DNA from: UBA2645 sp044360285
GTDB taxonomy: Bacteria > Pseudomonadota > Alphaproteobacteria > Rickettsiales > UBA1997
Reading direction: 5' to 3'
Assembly: GCA_044360285.1 (NCBI GenBank)
Contig: JBIKKP010000017.1
Span: forward strand, 1 to 31,330
DNA: 31,330 nucleotides
The notes beneath the pieces are model-generated. The model had not been told where the DNA came from. It was given only the letters and a program-made list of their open reading frames with translations, and made no database searches. The number at the start of each line of letters is the position of its first letter. The first letter of the stretch is position 1. The translations under genes were made by a program, and so were the position numbers. Shown one piece after another: positions 23,245 to 31,160 of this stretch.

Positions 23245-24640
23245 AATTGCCATCATCGGCCGCCCGAACGTTGGAAAATCAACGCTCTTCAATAAATTAG
23301 TTGGCCGCTCAATTGCTATTACTGACGACACTCCAGGGGTGACGCGTGATCGCAAAGAAGCGCGCGCAAAGCTTGGCCCACTTGAGTTCATCGCCATCGA
23401 CACTGCGGGTTTGGAAAATCAAATTTCAGACAAATCGCTGGAAAAAAGAATGGTCGAACAAACCGAAGCGGCCGTTGCTGACGCCGATTTGTGCCTGTTT
23501 GTTGTTGATGGAAAAAGTGGCGTAAATTCGATTGATTTTCACTTCGCCAATTGGCTGAAAAAGTTGGATAAAAAAACCATCCTCATCGCTAATAAATGCG
23601 AAAATTTTGGTGAAGAAACTTTTGGTAGTGAGTTTTACAAACTTGGCTTTGGCAAACCTACAGCTCTGTCGTCTGAACACAAATTGGGCTTTGGCGAATT
23701 ATATGACAAAATCGCTCCAGAAATTGAAGAATATGAAGCAAAATTCGGCGAGTTTAGCGATAACAGATATGACGATGACAACGCGCCGCTGCAGGTTGCA
23801 ATCATCGGTCGCCCAAACGCCGGCAAATCAACTTTTTTAAATAAAATTTTAGGTCAAGACCGCCTAATCACTGGGCCAGAAGCGGGAATTACGCGTGATG
23901 CAATTGCGCTGGACTTCACTTTCAAAGACCAAAATTTACGCCTGATTGACACCGCCGGAATTCGCAAAAAAGCCAACATTGTGCAAAAACTCGAAAAGCT
24001 CTCGAGCCTTGATAGCTTTAGAGCCGTACGTTTCGCCCAAGTTGTAATTTTATTAATTGACGCCACCTCACCTTTCGATCACCAAGACCGCGCTCTAGCT
24101 GGCGAAGTCCTGCGCGAGGGCCGCGGATTGGTTTTTGGTATCAATAAAATCGATGCTGTGCAAGGAGATAAAGAAACTTTTATTCGTGAACTGCGCAAAG
24201 ATATTATCGCGGCACTGCCCGGAATTGATGGCGCGGCAATAGTTGGGCTTTCTTCCAAAACCGGCTATAATGTTGAAAAATGTTTGGAATTTGCGCTGAA
24301 AACTTACGAGCAATGGAAGACTTATCTTTCAACCAGCCAGCTCATCGAATGGCTGAAAATGGCGGAAAGCGCACATTCACCAAAACTGCACCGCGGGCAG
24401 CCAATAAAGTTGAAATATGCCACGCAGATTAAAAAACGTCCGCCAACAATTGCCGTTTTCACCAATCATATCAAGCCTCTGGAAGGCGCTTATCAGCAAT
24501 ATCTAATCAACTCGCTGCGCAAAACTTTTAACCTTGATTTAACGCCAGTTCGCCTGGTTTTACGCAAAAGTGAAAATCCTTTCGCCGGCAAAAAAGAGAA
24601 AACTTTCTCCAAAAAAACTCACACAAAAAAAGGGAAATGA
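23237..24640 (+). CDS. der: GTPase Der (EngA), ribosome assembly
   Basis: An essential double-GTPase that promotes 50S subunit maturation. The 467-residue protein has two G domains and a C-terminal KH-like domain. In G domain 1, GRPNVGKST is at 8-16, DTAG at 55-58 and NKCE at 119-122. In G domain 2, GRPNAGKST is at 191-199, followed by DTAGIRKK and NKID. Glu in place of Asp in the first G4 motif is normal for many alphaproteobacterial Der proteins. The end is Lys-rich. The ATG lies inside the trpC 3' end and its TGA overlaps the next ATG (ATGA), so the cluster should be translationally coupled. Confidence 0.97.
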   Translation: MFKIAIIGRPNVGKSTLFNKLVGRSIAITDDTPGVTRDRKEARAKLGPLEFIAIDTAGLENQISDKSLEKRMVEQTEAAVADADLCLFVVDGKSGVNSIDFHFANWLKKLDKKTILIANKCENFGEETFGSEFYKLGFGKPTALSSEHKLGFGELYDKIAPEIEEYEAKFGEFSDNRYDDDNAPLQVAIIGRPNAGKSTFLNKILGQDRLITGPEAGITRDAIALDFTFKDQNLRLIDTAGIRKKANIVQKLEKLSSLDSFRAVRFAQVVILLIDATSPFDHQDRALAGEVLREGRGLVFGINKIDAVQGDKETFIRELRKDIIAALPGIDGAAIVGLSSKTGYNVEKCLEFALKTYEQWKTYLSTSQLIEWLKMAESAHSPKLHRGQPIKLKYATQIKKRPPTIAVFTNHIKPLEGAYQQYLINSLRKTFNLDLTPVRLVLRKSENPFAGKKEKTFSKKTHTKKGK

Positions 24641-25734
24641 GATTTTTTTTCAAATTACTCACCGCGCTTTTAATCAGTAATGGCGCTACTGCAAAGGAGT
24701 ATAATCACGGCTATATCGGCAAAGCCCAATTTGATATTTCGCAAAAAGAATTTGAACTTTTTGACGAAAAAAATCGCTGCCGCCACAATTTCAACGACCT
24801 TCACTTTCATCCAAAAAATTTTATTATGACAGGCGAGAGCCTAGAAAAAATTTACGATGAAAGTGAGAAAAATTGCGTAAGAAAAATTTTGTTAAACTCG
24901 CTACCACTGCTAGAACATTGGAACGAAGCCAATGGCACTCGCCCAACTTATTACACCGACAAAAACTCAAAATTTTATTGGAATACAATTTCCGACATTC
25001 CGACTTTTGAAGAATTTCGTAAGCTTGATGCACAGAAAAAATCGAAATTTTTCTTCTTAATTAACGGCTTTTTGCATTTTGATTTAGGGGCCATCGATGC
25101 AGTAAAATCAACCATCGCACTTTATTCTGATTTACCAATTGTTGGCTTTGGCGAAATTTTTGGCGATCATGATATCATGTCTGATCAGATGAATCCGCCG
25201 TCAAAAATTAATTCAGCAGCACTTGATCCAATTTATCATTTAGCTGGCGAAAGAAAATGGTTTGTGCTTTTACACAACAACCTTTCGCACCGCTCATTTA
25301 AAGGCCCAACGCCGGCAGATAATCTTAAAGAAATCGAAGCAGTTTTGCACCGTCACCGTAAAACAAATTTTATTTTAGCTCACGGCGGCGTGATGCGAAA
25401 CATTGTAATTGCTGATTTGCCAGCAACTCTCGACAGCATGTTAAGAAAAAATCAAAACCTTTACATCGATCTTTCTTTCGTTGTTTTAGAAAATTATATC
25501 ATGGCTGAAGGCTTGCCAAGTAAGGATTGGGTGGCTCTGCTGGAAAAATATCCAACACGTTTTTTGTTTGGATCTGACGATTTAGGCAGCTATCGCGATT
25601 TCTTTGATGTCAAAAAATATCTCGCTTTCGTTGCAGCATTAACGCCGCAAACTGCAGAAAAATTTACGCATAAAAACTTCGAGACGCTTGTAAATCGGGC
25701 GCTGTTGGCCAATAAAAATTACAACAAAAAATAA
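24637..25734 (+). CDS. Secreted amidohydrolase-2-like protein
   Basis: A 365-residue protein with a signal peptide (hydrophobic 3-15, likely cleavage after ATA at about residue 19). Metal-site elements of the amidohydrolase (TIM-barrel metal hydrolase) superfamily can be seen in order: HFH at 56-58 after strand 1, LLHNN in the middle, LAHGG, and the strand-8 Asp in FLFGSDDLG. The bridging lysine or glutamate is not obvious; GFGEIFGDHD could supply it. The substrate is unknown. It is coupled to der by ATGA and followed 8 bases later by the CobS-like gene. A periplasmic or exported location is inferred from the signal peptide. Confidence 0.65.
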   Translation: MRFFFKLLTALLISNGATAKEYNHGYIGKAQFDISQKEFELFDEKNRCRHNFNDLHFHPKNFIMTGESLEKIYDESEKNCVRKILLNSLPLLEHWNEANGTRPTYYTDKNSKFYWNTISDIPTFEEFRKLDAQKKSKFFFLINGFLHFDLGAIDAVKSTIALYSDLPIVGFGEIFGDHDIMSDQMNPPSKINSAALDPIYHLAGERKWFVLLHNNLSHRSFKGPTPADNLKEIEAVLHRHRKTNFILAHGGVMRNIVIADLPATLDSMLRKNQNLYIDLSFVVLENYIMAEGLPSKDWVALLEKYPTRFLFGSDDLGSYRDFFDVKKYLAFVAALTPQTAEKFTHKNFETLVNRALLANKNYNKK

Positions 25735-25742
25735 AAAATTTC

Positions 25743-26672
25743 ATGAGTAGCGGTAAAAAGATCGACACAAAAAAACTTTTTGGACTTAGTTGCAATTTTG
25801 CCGTAAATGGCGTTGAAGCATCTTCTGGCTTAGTTCCAGCTTTGGATGAAAATTACGTTTTTGATGAAAAAACTACGCTAGCGATTCTTGCTGGCTTTGC
25901 TTTTAACAGTCGTGTTTTGATTCAAGGAATGCACGGCACTGGTAAATCAACTCACATCGAACAAGTAGCAGCGCGCCTTAACTGGCCTTGCTTGCGCATC
26001 AACTTCGATTCGCAAATAACTCGTCTCGATTTAGTTGGAAAAGACACAATCAAACTCAAAGACGGCAAGCAAATTACTGAATTTAAGGAAGGCATAATCC
26101 CATTCGCGCTACGTAACGGCATTGCGCTGGTGATGGATGAATATGACGCAATCAAAACTGATGTTTCCTTTGTGATTCAGCGCCTGCTTGAAGAAGAGGG
26201 AAAATTTGCGCTGCTTGAAGAAAATGAAATCATCACGCCGCATAAAAATTTCCGCCTTTTTGCTACATCTAACACCCTTGGCGCGGGTGACGATTTGGGA
26301 ATTTATCACGGCACAAATCTGATTAATCAGGCGCAAATGGATCGCTGGAACATTGTTTCTTCACTGAATTATCTCGATGAAAAACATGAGCTGGAAATTT
26401 TGCTCAAAAAGCTGCCATTCCTCAATTCTAAGCTGCATCAAAACAGCGCTAAGATGATGATTCGCTTGGCAAATTTAACGCGTGAAGCCTTTAAGAATGG
26501 CGATGTTTCTAACCTGATTTCGCTACGCACTTTGATTGCTTGGGGAAAAAATATCGAAATTTTTGGCTCAGTTAAAATGGCCTTCACTTTGAGTTTTTTA
26601 AACAAAGTTATTGATGACGAAAAAATGGTGATCCGAGAATTTTATCAGCGCGTATTTGGCGAAGAATTGTAA
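25743..26672 (+). CDS. cobS: CobS-type AAA+ ATPase (cobaltochelatase small subunit family)
   Basis: A 309-residue MoxR/CobS-clan ATPase. Walker A is GMHGTGKST at 62-70, Walker B ALVMDEYD at 128-135, and a sensor-1-type FATSNTLGAGDDLGIYHGT follows with the NQAQMDRW finger, all very close to CobS. In cobalamin producers CobS works with CobT and CobN to insert cobalt. CobST pairs also occur in alphaproteobacteria without cobalamin synthesis, where their role is unclear. No cobT or cobN is in the window, and a terminator follows 84 bases downstream, so this CobS ends its transcription unit without its partner. Confidence 0.88.
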   Translation: MSSGKKIDTKKLFGLSCNFAVNGVEASSGLVPALDENYVFDEKTTLAILAGFAFNSRVLIQGMHGTGKSTHIEQVAARLNWPCLRINFDSQITRLDLVGKDTIKLKDGKQITEFKEGIIPFALRNGIALVMDEYDAIKTDVSFVIQRLLEEEGKFALLEENEIITPHKNFRLFATSNTLGAGDDLGIYHGTNLINQAQMDRWNIVSSLNYLDEKHELEILLKKLPFLNSKLHQNSAKMMIRLANLTREAFKNGDVSNLISLRTLIAWGKNIEIFGSVKMAFTLSFLNKVIDDEKMVIREFYQRVFGEEL

Positions 26673-26756
26673 ATTCTTGATGCTGCAATTGTCGCAATTC
26701 GACAAACTGAGCATGAATTAAATAAAATTGGTCATTTTCAACCAAATTTCAGACAT

Positions 26757-26797
26757 AAAAAAACCGCCCCAGAATTTTTTCTGGAGCGGTTTTTTTA
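26757..26797. terminator. Bidirectional rho-independent terminator
   Basis: A 14-pair stem, AAACCGCCCCAGAA with TTCTGGAGCGGTTT (one C-A mismatch), encloses a TTTT loop. An A-run lies on the left and a T-run on the right, so it can work on both strands. It sits between cobS (plus) and the convergent pilin-like gene (minus), ending both transcripts. Confidence 0.92.
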
Positions 26798-26814
26798 TCT
26801 ATCGGCAACTAACC

Positions 26815-27795
26815 CTAAGATACAGAAACTCTTACGCCGTATTTTTTAGATAAGTAGCTTTCAACAGAGCGTCTTTCTTCAGCTTTCAAATCGCGATCGA
26901 AAAGAATAACTTCAGAAATGTAGCCGTTGAAGTATAGGCCAGGAGTAACTGCACAGCCCACGCCAGTAGCAGCAGTAGAATTTGCTGTGTAAGCTGCAAC
27001 AGTCAAAGCAGTAAGAGTGGCAGCGTCTTCAGCGCCAGTGCTTGAGGTTGTAGCAACAGCACCATTGAGATAATAGTTGCTAGTAGTAGCGCTTCTAGTC
27101 ATGCTCATAATATAAGAATTACGAAGCGCGGTACTAACAGAATGCAATGCTTTTACTCCAGAACCGGTGCCAAAATTTGCAGTCAGTTTTGTAGCAGCTT
27201 TAACAAGCGAGAAGCCAGTGTTGCTGCCAACGCTAGAATAGATAGAACCAGTGTTGCTGCTCACATCAACTAGTGGTTGGAATACAATGAAAGCAGTAAA
27301 TCTTCCTGGATTGATTGTCGAGTCATAAGAGCCGTTGGTCAAACAACCAGCAGAAGAAACTGCGGCAGTACCATTGTCACTGTCGTGATCCCAGGTGCCT
27401 GTTCCACCAGAAGCTGTACCTTGGTAATATAGAGTAGGAAGATTGTTGATACCATCACTTTCGTAAACTGGACCAGTGCCAGCGGCAGGTTGTGAGAAGG
27501 TAATTGGAGTTGTTGATTGCGGATTAGCATCAACCCAAGTCTTTACTCTGTCTCCATCAACTGGAGCAACGTCTGAGGTATTGGTAATTTTGTTTTCCGC
27601 AACAACGTCCAACCACAAAATCATGCCTGAGATAGAGGCAATTGATGAAGAGCTTGAGGTATTTCTTGCGCTGGTAATGCGATATTGACCAACAAGCCTT
27701 GAAGAAGAAACAATACCAGCCACCAAGATACCAATGATTAGGATGACTATCGAAAGCTCAATAAAGGAAAAGGCCGAAAGTTTTTTATTTTTCAT
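26815..27795 (-). CDS. Type IV pilin-like protein with C-terminal LamG-like domain
   Basis: The ATG at 27795 gives 326 residues beginning with a short basic leader (MKNKKLSA), then FSFIELSIVILIIGILVAGI. This is a class III prepilin leader with Glu5 in the mature protein, if the peptidase cuts after Ala8. The frame is open to 27858, but the extra 21 residues would displace the leader. From about residue 55 (ISGMILWLDV) to the end (FNGYISEVILFDRDL and a YLSKKYGV tail) the sequence follows the concanavalin-like LamG fold. It is Ser/Thr-rich with few Cys. No pilus assembly genes are nearby. It could be a minor pilin or pseudopilin displaying a binding domain. The bidirectional terminator follows it. 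Confidence 0.75.
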   Translation of the reverse strand: MKNKKLSAFSFIELSIVILIIGILVAGIVSSSRLVGQYRITSARNTSSSSSIASISGMILWLDVVAENKITNTSDVAPVDGDRVKTWVDANPQSTTPITFSQPAAGTGPVYESDGINNLPTLYYQGTASGGTGTWDHDSDNGTAAVSSAGCLTNGSYDSTINPGRFTAFIVFQPLVDVSSNTGSIYSSVGSNTGFSLVKAATKLTANFGTGSGVKALHSVSTALRNSYIMSMTRSATTSNYYLNGAVATTSSTGAEDAATLTALTVAAYTANSTAATGVGCAVTPGLYFNGYISEVILFDRDLKAEERRSVESYLSKKYGVRVSVS

Positions 27796-27923
27796 ACTTA
27801 GAAGTTGAATTTTGTTGGAACGCAAGAGCAGATCATTTGCGGCAGATAAGCAAGACAACTTATTTTTTTTCAGTTCTTAATTATCAACTTTTTTATTGGT
27901 GCTGTAGCAAAAAAAATTTACAC

Positions 27924-28463
27924 TTAACGAATTACTTCCCTCAAAGAATCCCGCAAAGCGCGCTTGGCTAAAACTTCCGCAGCATGACCATGAGACAAAT
28001 TTTCTTCACCATCAGCAACCGCAGACTCTAGAAAATCAACGCTTGGCACCTCTGGTCCAGAATTAATTTCTAGCGTGACATTATCTCCACGCGTTGAAAT
28101 TGCACAAGAGAATCCTTTTTGTTCAAGATTGTCTTTAACAACTTTTGCCAAACTCATTGCTTCGCCAAGAGAAGAAAGATTGCGTGAAACCGCCGCTTCA
28201 TCTTCTCCCAAATCTTTTTCTTTTTGTTCTTCTTGTTGCTCACGCAGTTGTGCCAAATCTGTTTCGCCAAGCAATTCTGAAATCATTGCTTCTTGCGCAC
28301 CCAAGTCTTCTTTCTCATCTTCGACGCTAACTTTTTTTGATACGCCGCTTGCAGAAAATCCTTTATTATTTTCCACCTCTTTTTCGCGTTTTTTTAGCTC
28401 AGCAAGTTTTTTTCGTAAATTTTGCGCAGTCACCAAAAGTCCTGCCGCTCTAGCGCTTGTCAT
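27924..28463 (-). CDS. Hypothetical acidic coiled-coil protein
   Basis: A 179-residue soluble protein of unknown family. Heptad-like Lys/Glu-rich helices run from about 14 to 35 and 75 to 95 (LREQQEEQKEKDLGEDEA). They flank a charged linker and are followed by a compact segment (SLAKVVKDNLEQKGFSCAISTRGDNVTLEI) that looks like an alpha/beta domain. Its ATG overlaps the xerD stop (ATGA), so it is probably co-translated with the recombinase. That does not by itself prove a shared function. Confidence 0.65.
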   Translation of the reverse strand: MTSARAAGLLVTAQNLRKKLAELKKREKEVENNKGFSASGVSKKVSVEDEKEDLGAQEAMISELLGETDLAQLREQQEEQKEKDLGEDEAAVSRNLSSLGEAMSLAKVVKDNLEQKGFSCAISTRGDNVTLEINSGPEVPSVDFLESAVADGEENLSHGHAAEVLAKRALRDSLREVIR

Positions 28464-29428
28464 GTTTTGAACTTTGTTAATGGATGATGTTTTAACACCA
28501 AATCACGCAATTTTGAATCAAGAATATGCGTATAAATTTCCGTCGTCGAAATATCGCTGTGGCCAAGCAATTCCTGCAAAATTCGCAAATCAACACCACT
28601 GTTTAGCAAGTGACTTGCAAAGGAATGGCGCAACACGTGGGGATGAACGCGGTCAGGATCAATTGCAACTTTTTTTGCCAATTCTTTTAACATTTGATGC
28701 AGACGCTGACGTGTAAGATGCGTAGTTGGCAACGCGATATTTTTACGCCGAATTTCACCAGCTTTTTTACTTGCTGGCGCCATTCCAACAAAAAGCCATT
28801 TTGATTTTTCAAAACCAAGTGCTGCGCGTAATTGCAGATATTGACGCAGTTTTTTAATCGCCGATTTATTGAGCGGAGCCAAGCGCTCCTTACCTCCCTT
28901 CCCTTTCACGATCAGATAATTGCGAATGTATGGCTCTTCTTGAATTGGACAAATTGCTTCAATTGGCAGCGAAACAAGTTCACTGGCGCGAAGTCCGGCA
29001 GCATAAAGAATTTCCAACAAACAAGAAAGCTTGATGCCAAACTCGGAATTATCGCGATTAACGAAATCCAGCAGTTTAAAAACTTCCTCTTCGCTTAAAA
29101 ATTTTGGCAATTTTATATCGCGCTTCGGAGTCTGTAAATGCAGGGTTGGATTGTCTTTTACAACATTCTCATTTTCCAAAAATTTGTAAAAATTTTTGAA
29201 ACAAGAAATTTTTCTAGCAATTGAAGCAGACTTCAAATTTTGCTGATGCAGCAACAAAAAATAATCCTGTAAATCTTCAAATTTTAGCTGCGTAAAAGTG
29301 ATATTTTTTGGCGCAAGAAATCGCGACAAAAGCTCTAAATCAAGGCGGTAAGAGGATATGGTATTTTTTGCTAAACCATCTTCAGCACGTAATTTTTCTA
29401 AAAAATTTTCGACGTGATTTTCCAACAT
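28460..29428 (-). CDS. xerD: Tyrosine recombinase XerD
   Basis: A 322-residue site-specific recombinase that resolves chromosome dimers at dif with its XerC partner. The N-terminal SAM-like core-binding domain (1-100) precedes the catalytic domain. All active-site residues are visible: Arg147 (GLRASELVSL), Lys177 in GKGGKER, His264 and Arg267 (HPHVLRHSF), His290 (LLGHSDISTT) and the nucleophile Tyr299. The LGHSDISTTEIYTHI end favours XerD over XerC, though the two are hard to separate by eye. Housekeeping context, with no adjacent mobile genes, argues against a phage integrase. Its ATG shares bases with the stop of the upstream small TM gene (TAATG). Confidence 0.9.
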   Translation of the reverse strand: MLENHVENFLEKLRAEDGLAKNTISSYRLDLELLSRFLAPKNITFTQLKFEDLQDYFLLLHQQNLKSASIARKISCFKNFYKFLENENVVKDNPTLHLQTPKRDIKLPKFLSEEEVFKLLDFVNRDNSEFGIKLSCLLEILYAAGLRASELVSLPIEAICPIQEEPYIRNYLIVKGKGGKERLAPLNKSAIKKLRQYLQLRAALGFEKSKWLFVGMAPASKKAGEIRRKNIALPTTHLTRQRLHQMLKELAKKVAIDPDRVHPHVLRHSFASHLLNSGVDLRILQELLGHSDISTTEIYTHILDSKLRDLVLKHHPLTKFKT

Positions 29429-29646
29429 TAAAAATCGAAGAACGACTTATCTTGCAGCGGCTCTTCTGGCTCGCAAACATTGACGTGATTGCTCAAATCA
29501 ATCTTTAAAACAATTTCTCGTTGCGGAATTTTTGCTTCGTCGCGAATCAAAAAAACCAAAACCACAATAATCATCGCCAAGCTTGCAAAAAAAACTAAAT
29601 GCTTGGTTGCTTCCGTGATTTTATTGCCGCGCGGGGATTGGAACAT
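29428..29646 (-). CDS. Small single-TM hypothetical protein
   Basis: Seventy-two residues: a short basic N-terminus, one strong hydrophobic helix (about 17-34, HLVFFASLAMIIVVLVFLI), then an acidic soluble tail. No family is recognised. Support for it being real: it sits exactly against xerD with a TAATG overlap and fills the space to the divergent M48 gene with no antisense competitor. The organisation suggests an inner-membrane protein with a periplasmic C-terminus, but orientation is uncertain. Confidence 0.55.
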   Translation of the reverse strand: MFQSPRGNKITEATKHLVFFASLAMIIVVLVFLIRDEAKIPQREIVLKIDLSNHVNVCEPEEPLQDKSFFDF

Positions 29647-29698
29647 AAAAATTGTGACGGGAATTTTTTAAAAAAGGAGAGCTATAACTAAAAACCAA

Positions 29699-31048
29699 AT
29701 GCTAAAAATTAAGTTTTTTCTACCGCTAATTTTTGCTGTCACTTTTTCAGCTCAAGCCTTCGCGCAAGCCTCGCTAATTCGCGACGCACAAACTGAAAAA
29801 CTTTTGTGGGAAATCGCCAATCCAATTTTTCTTGCCGCAAATTTAGATCCAAAAAATATCAAAATTTACATCGTCAACGATGACAGCATCAACGCTTTCG
29901 TATCAGGCGGCCAGAACGTTTTCATCAACATTGGATTAATCACAAAATATCAAACTCCTGACGCATTAATTGGCGTGCTTGCCCACGAAACCGGACATAT
30001 CACTGGCGGCCATTTGGCGCGCTCTTCCGAAGGTCAAAGCGAGGCTCAAGGTGCCATGCTTCTAAGTTATTTACTTGGCATTGGCGCCGCCGCCGCCGGA
30101 GCTCCTGATGCAGCAGCCGCGCTGATTCTTGGCGGTTCGCAAACTGCACAAAGATTATACGCACGTTTCACCAGAACGCAGGAAGAAGCTGCAGATCAAT
30201 ATGCTATTCAATACCTCGCCAAGATGCACTATCCAGCTAATGGACTTGTAAATTTGTTGGAATTTTTTGAGGCGGAATCGAAAGCAACTCAAAATCAAAT
30301 CGACGAATATCTACTTTCACACCCAGTCAGTCGTAAACGTATAGACCTGATTAAGGCACGAACTGCTTCGCAAAATTTTTCTAACAAAAAAATAAATCAG
30401 AAATTGCAACGCTCGTTTTCACTTACTCTTGCCAAGCTCGAAGGCTTCACCAAAAATCCGCAAAGCACCTTAGAAAAATATAAAAATCGTGATGACGATG
30501 CCGCACTTTACGCAAAATCAATCGCACTTTTTAAAAAAGGTGAAATCGATAAGGCCACGCAAATGCTTGATGAATTGATAAAACGAAATCCAGCTGACGG
30601 ATTTTTCTATGAGATGAAAGGCCAGATTTTATTTGAAGGTGGAAGGGTTAGCGATGCAGCTATCACTTACAACCAAGCGGTTAAACAACTTGGTATGCAA
30701 GATTCCGCGCTAGCAAAAATTTCTTTAGCGGAAGCAATTTTAAACGTCAAAGGAAGCGACAAAGACCTTGCCAAGCTTGCAATTTCAAGGCTTAAAGAAG
30801 CTAAGGCTTTTGAAAACGATAATCCGTTTTTATTCAAACAACTCGCCAGAGCTTACAACAAAACTGGCGATGAAGCCCTGTCTTTACTGTCTTTGGCCGA
30901 GTTTAATTGCTTAATTGGCGAGAAAGAAAAATGCCGAAAATACGCCAAGCAAGCAAAAGATAAATTTGATAAGAGCGCTAAAACAGAACTTCTGCACGCC
31001 GATGATTTGCTGGAAATGGCGAAGGAGAAAAAAGAGGAAAAAGAGTAA
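29699..31048 (+). CDS. M48 family metalloprotease, BepA/YfgC-like
   Basis: A 449-residue periplasmic zinc protease with a signal peptide (about 1-22, cleavage after AFA). The zinc site is HETGH (His96, Glu97, His100) with the third ligand in EEAAD (Glu162, Asp166). The second half (about 230-430) is helical and TPR-like (LYAKSIALFKKGEIDKA, DGFFYEMKGQILF). This layout matches BepA, which cleans up misassembled outer-membrane proteins such as LptD and BamA. The end is Lys/Glu-rich. Translation may start close to the 5' end of the mRNA: TATAAC lies 10 bases before the ATG, while an AAGGAG is too far upstream (19 bases) to act as an RBS. A palindromic element follows the stop. Confidence 0.88.
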   Translation: MLKIKFFLPLIFAVTFSAQAFAQASLIRDAQTEKLLWEIANPIFLAANLDPKNIKIYIVNDDSINAFVSGGQNVFINIGLITKYQTPDALIGVLAHETGHITGGHLARSSEGQSEAQGAMLLSYLLGIGAAAAGAPDAAAALILGGSQTAQRLYARFTRTQEEAADQYAIQYLAKMHYPANGLVNLLEFFEAESKATQNQIDEYLLSHPVSRKRIDLIKARTASQNFSNKKINQKLQRSFSLTLAKLEGFTKNPQSTLEKYKNRDDDAALYAKSIALFKKGEIDKATQMLDELIKRNPADGFFYEMKGQILFEGGRVSDAAITYNQAVKQLGMQDSALAKISLAEAILNVKGSDKDLAKLAISRLKEAKAFENDNPFLFKQLARAYNKTGDEALSLLSLAEFNCLIGEKEKCRKYAKQAKDKFDKSAKTELLHADDLLEMAKEKKEEKE

Positions 31049-31057
31049 AAAAACAGC

Positions 31058-31152
31058 CCTCATCCTTGAATTGCGTAGCAGTTCGAGGATCTCGTGCGTT
31101 TTAGCGCTAGACAAAACGAGATCCTCGAAGCCTTTGGCTTCAAGGATGACGG
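31058..31152. repeat. Extragenic palindromic element, copy B
   Basis: A large palindrome lies 10 bases after the M48 gene. The outer arms are CATCCTTGAA (31061-31070) and TTCAAGGATG (31139-31148). The inner arms TTCGAGGATCTCGT (31082-31095) and ACGAGATCCTCGAA (31116-31129) are a perfect 14-bp match. Its right end (AGCCTTTGGCTTCAAGGATG) corresponds to that of copy A at 20709-20785. Both copies sit directly after stop codons. No T-run follows, so it is not a classical terminator. Confidence 0.75.
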
Positions 31153-31160
31153 CTGCTAGG

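Noticed and set aside
27796..27858. Longer pilin-like start at 27858
   Set aside because: It would put 21 residues before the short basic prepilin leader, which should be N-terminal.
28460..29428. Phage or island integrase
   Set aside because: Length, XerD-like end motif and operon with non-mobile genes fit housekeeping XerD. The broken tRNA-Ala is over 13 kb away.
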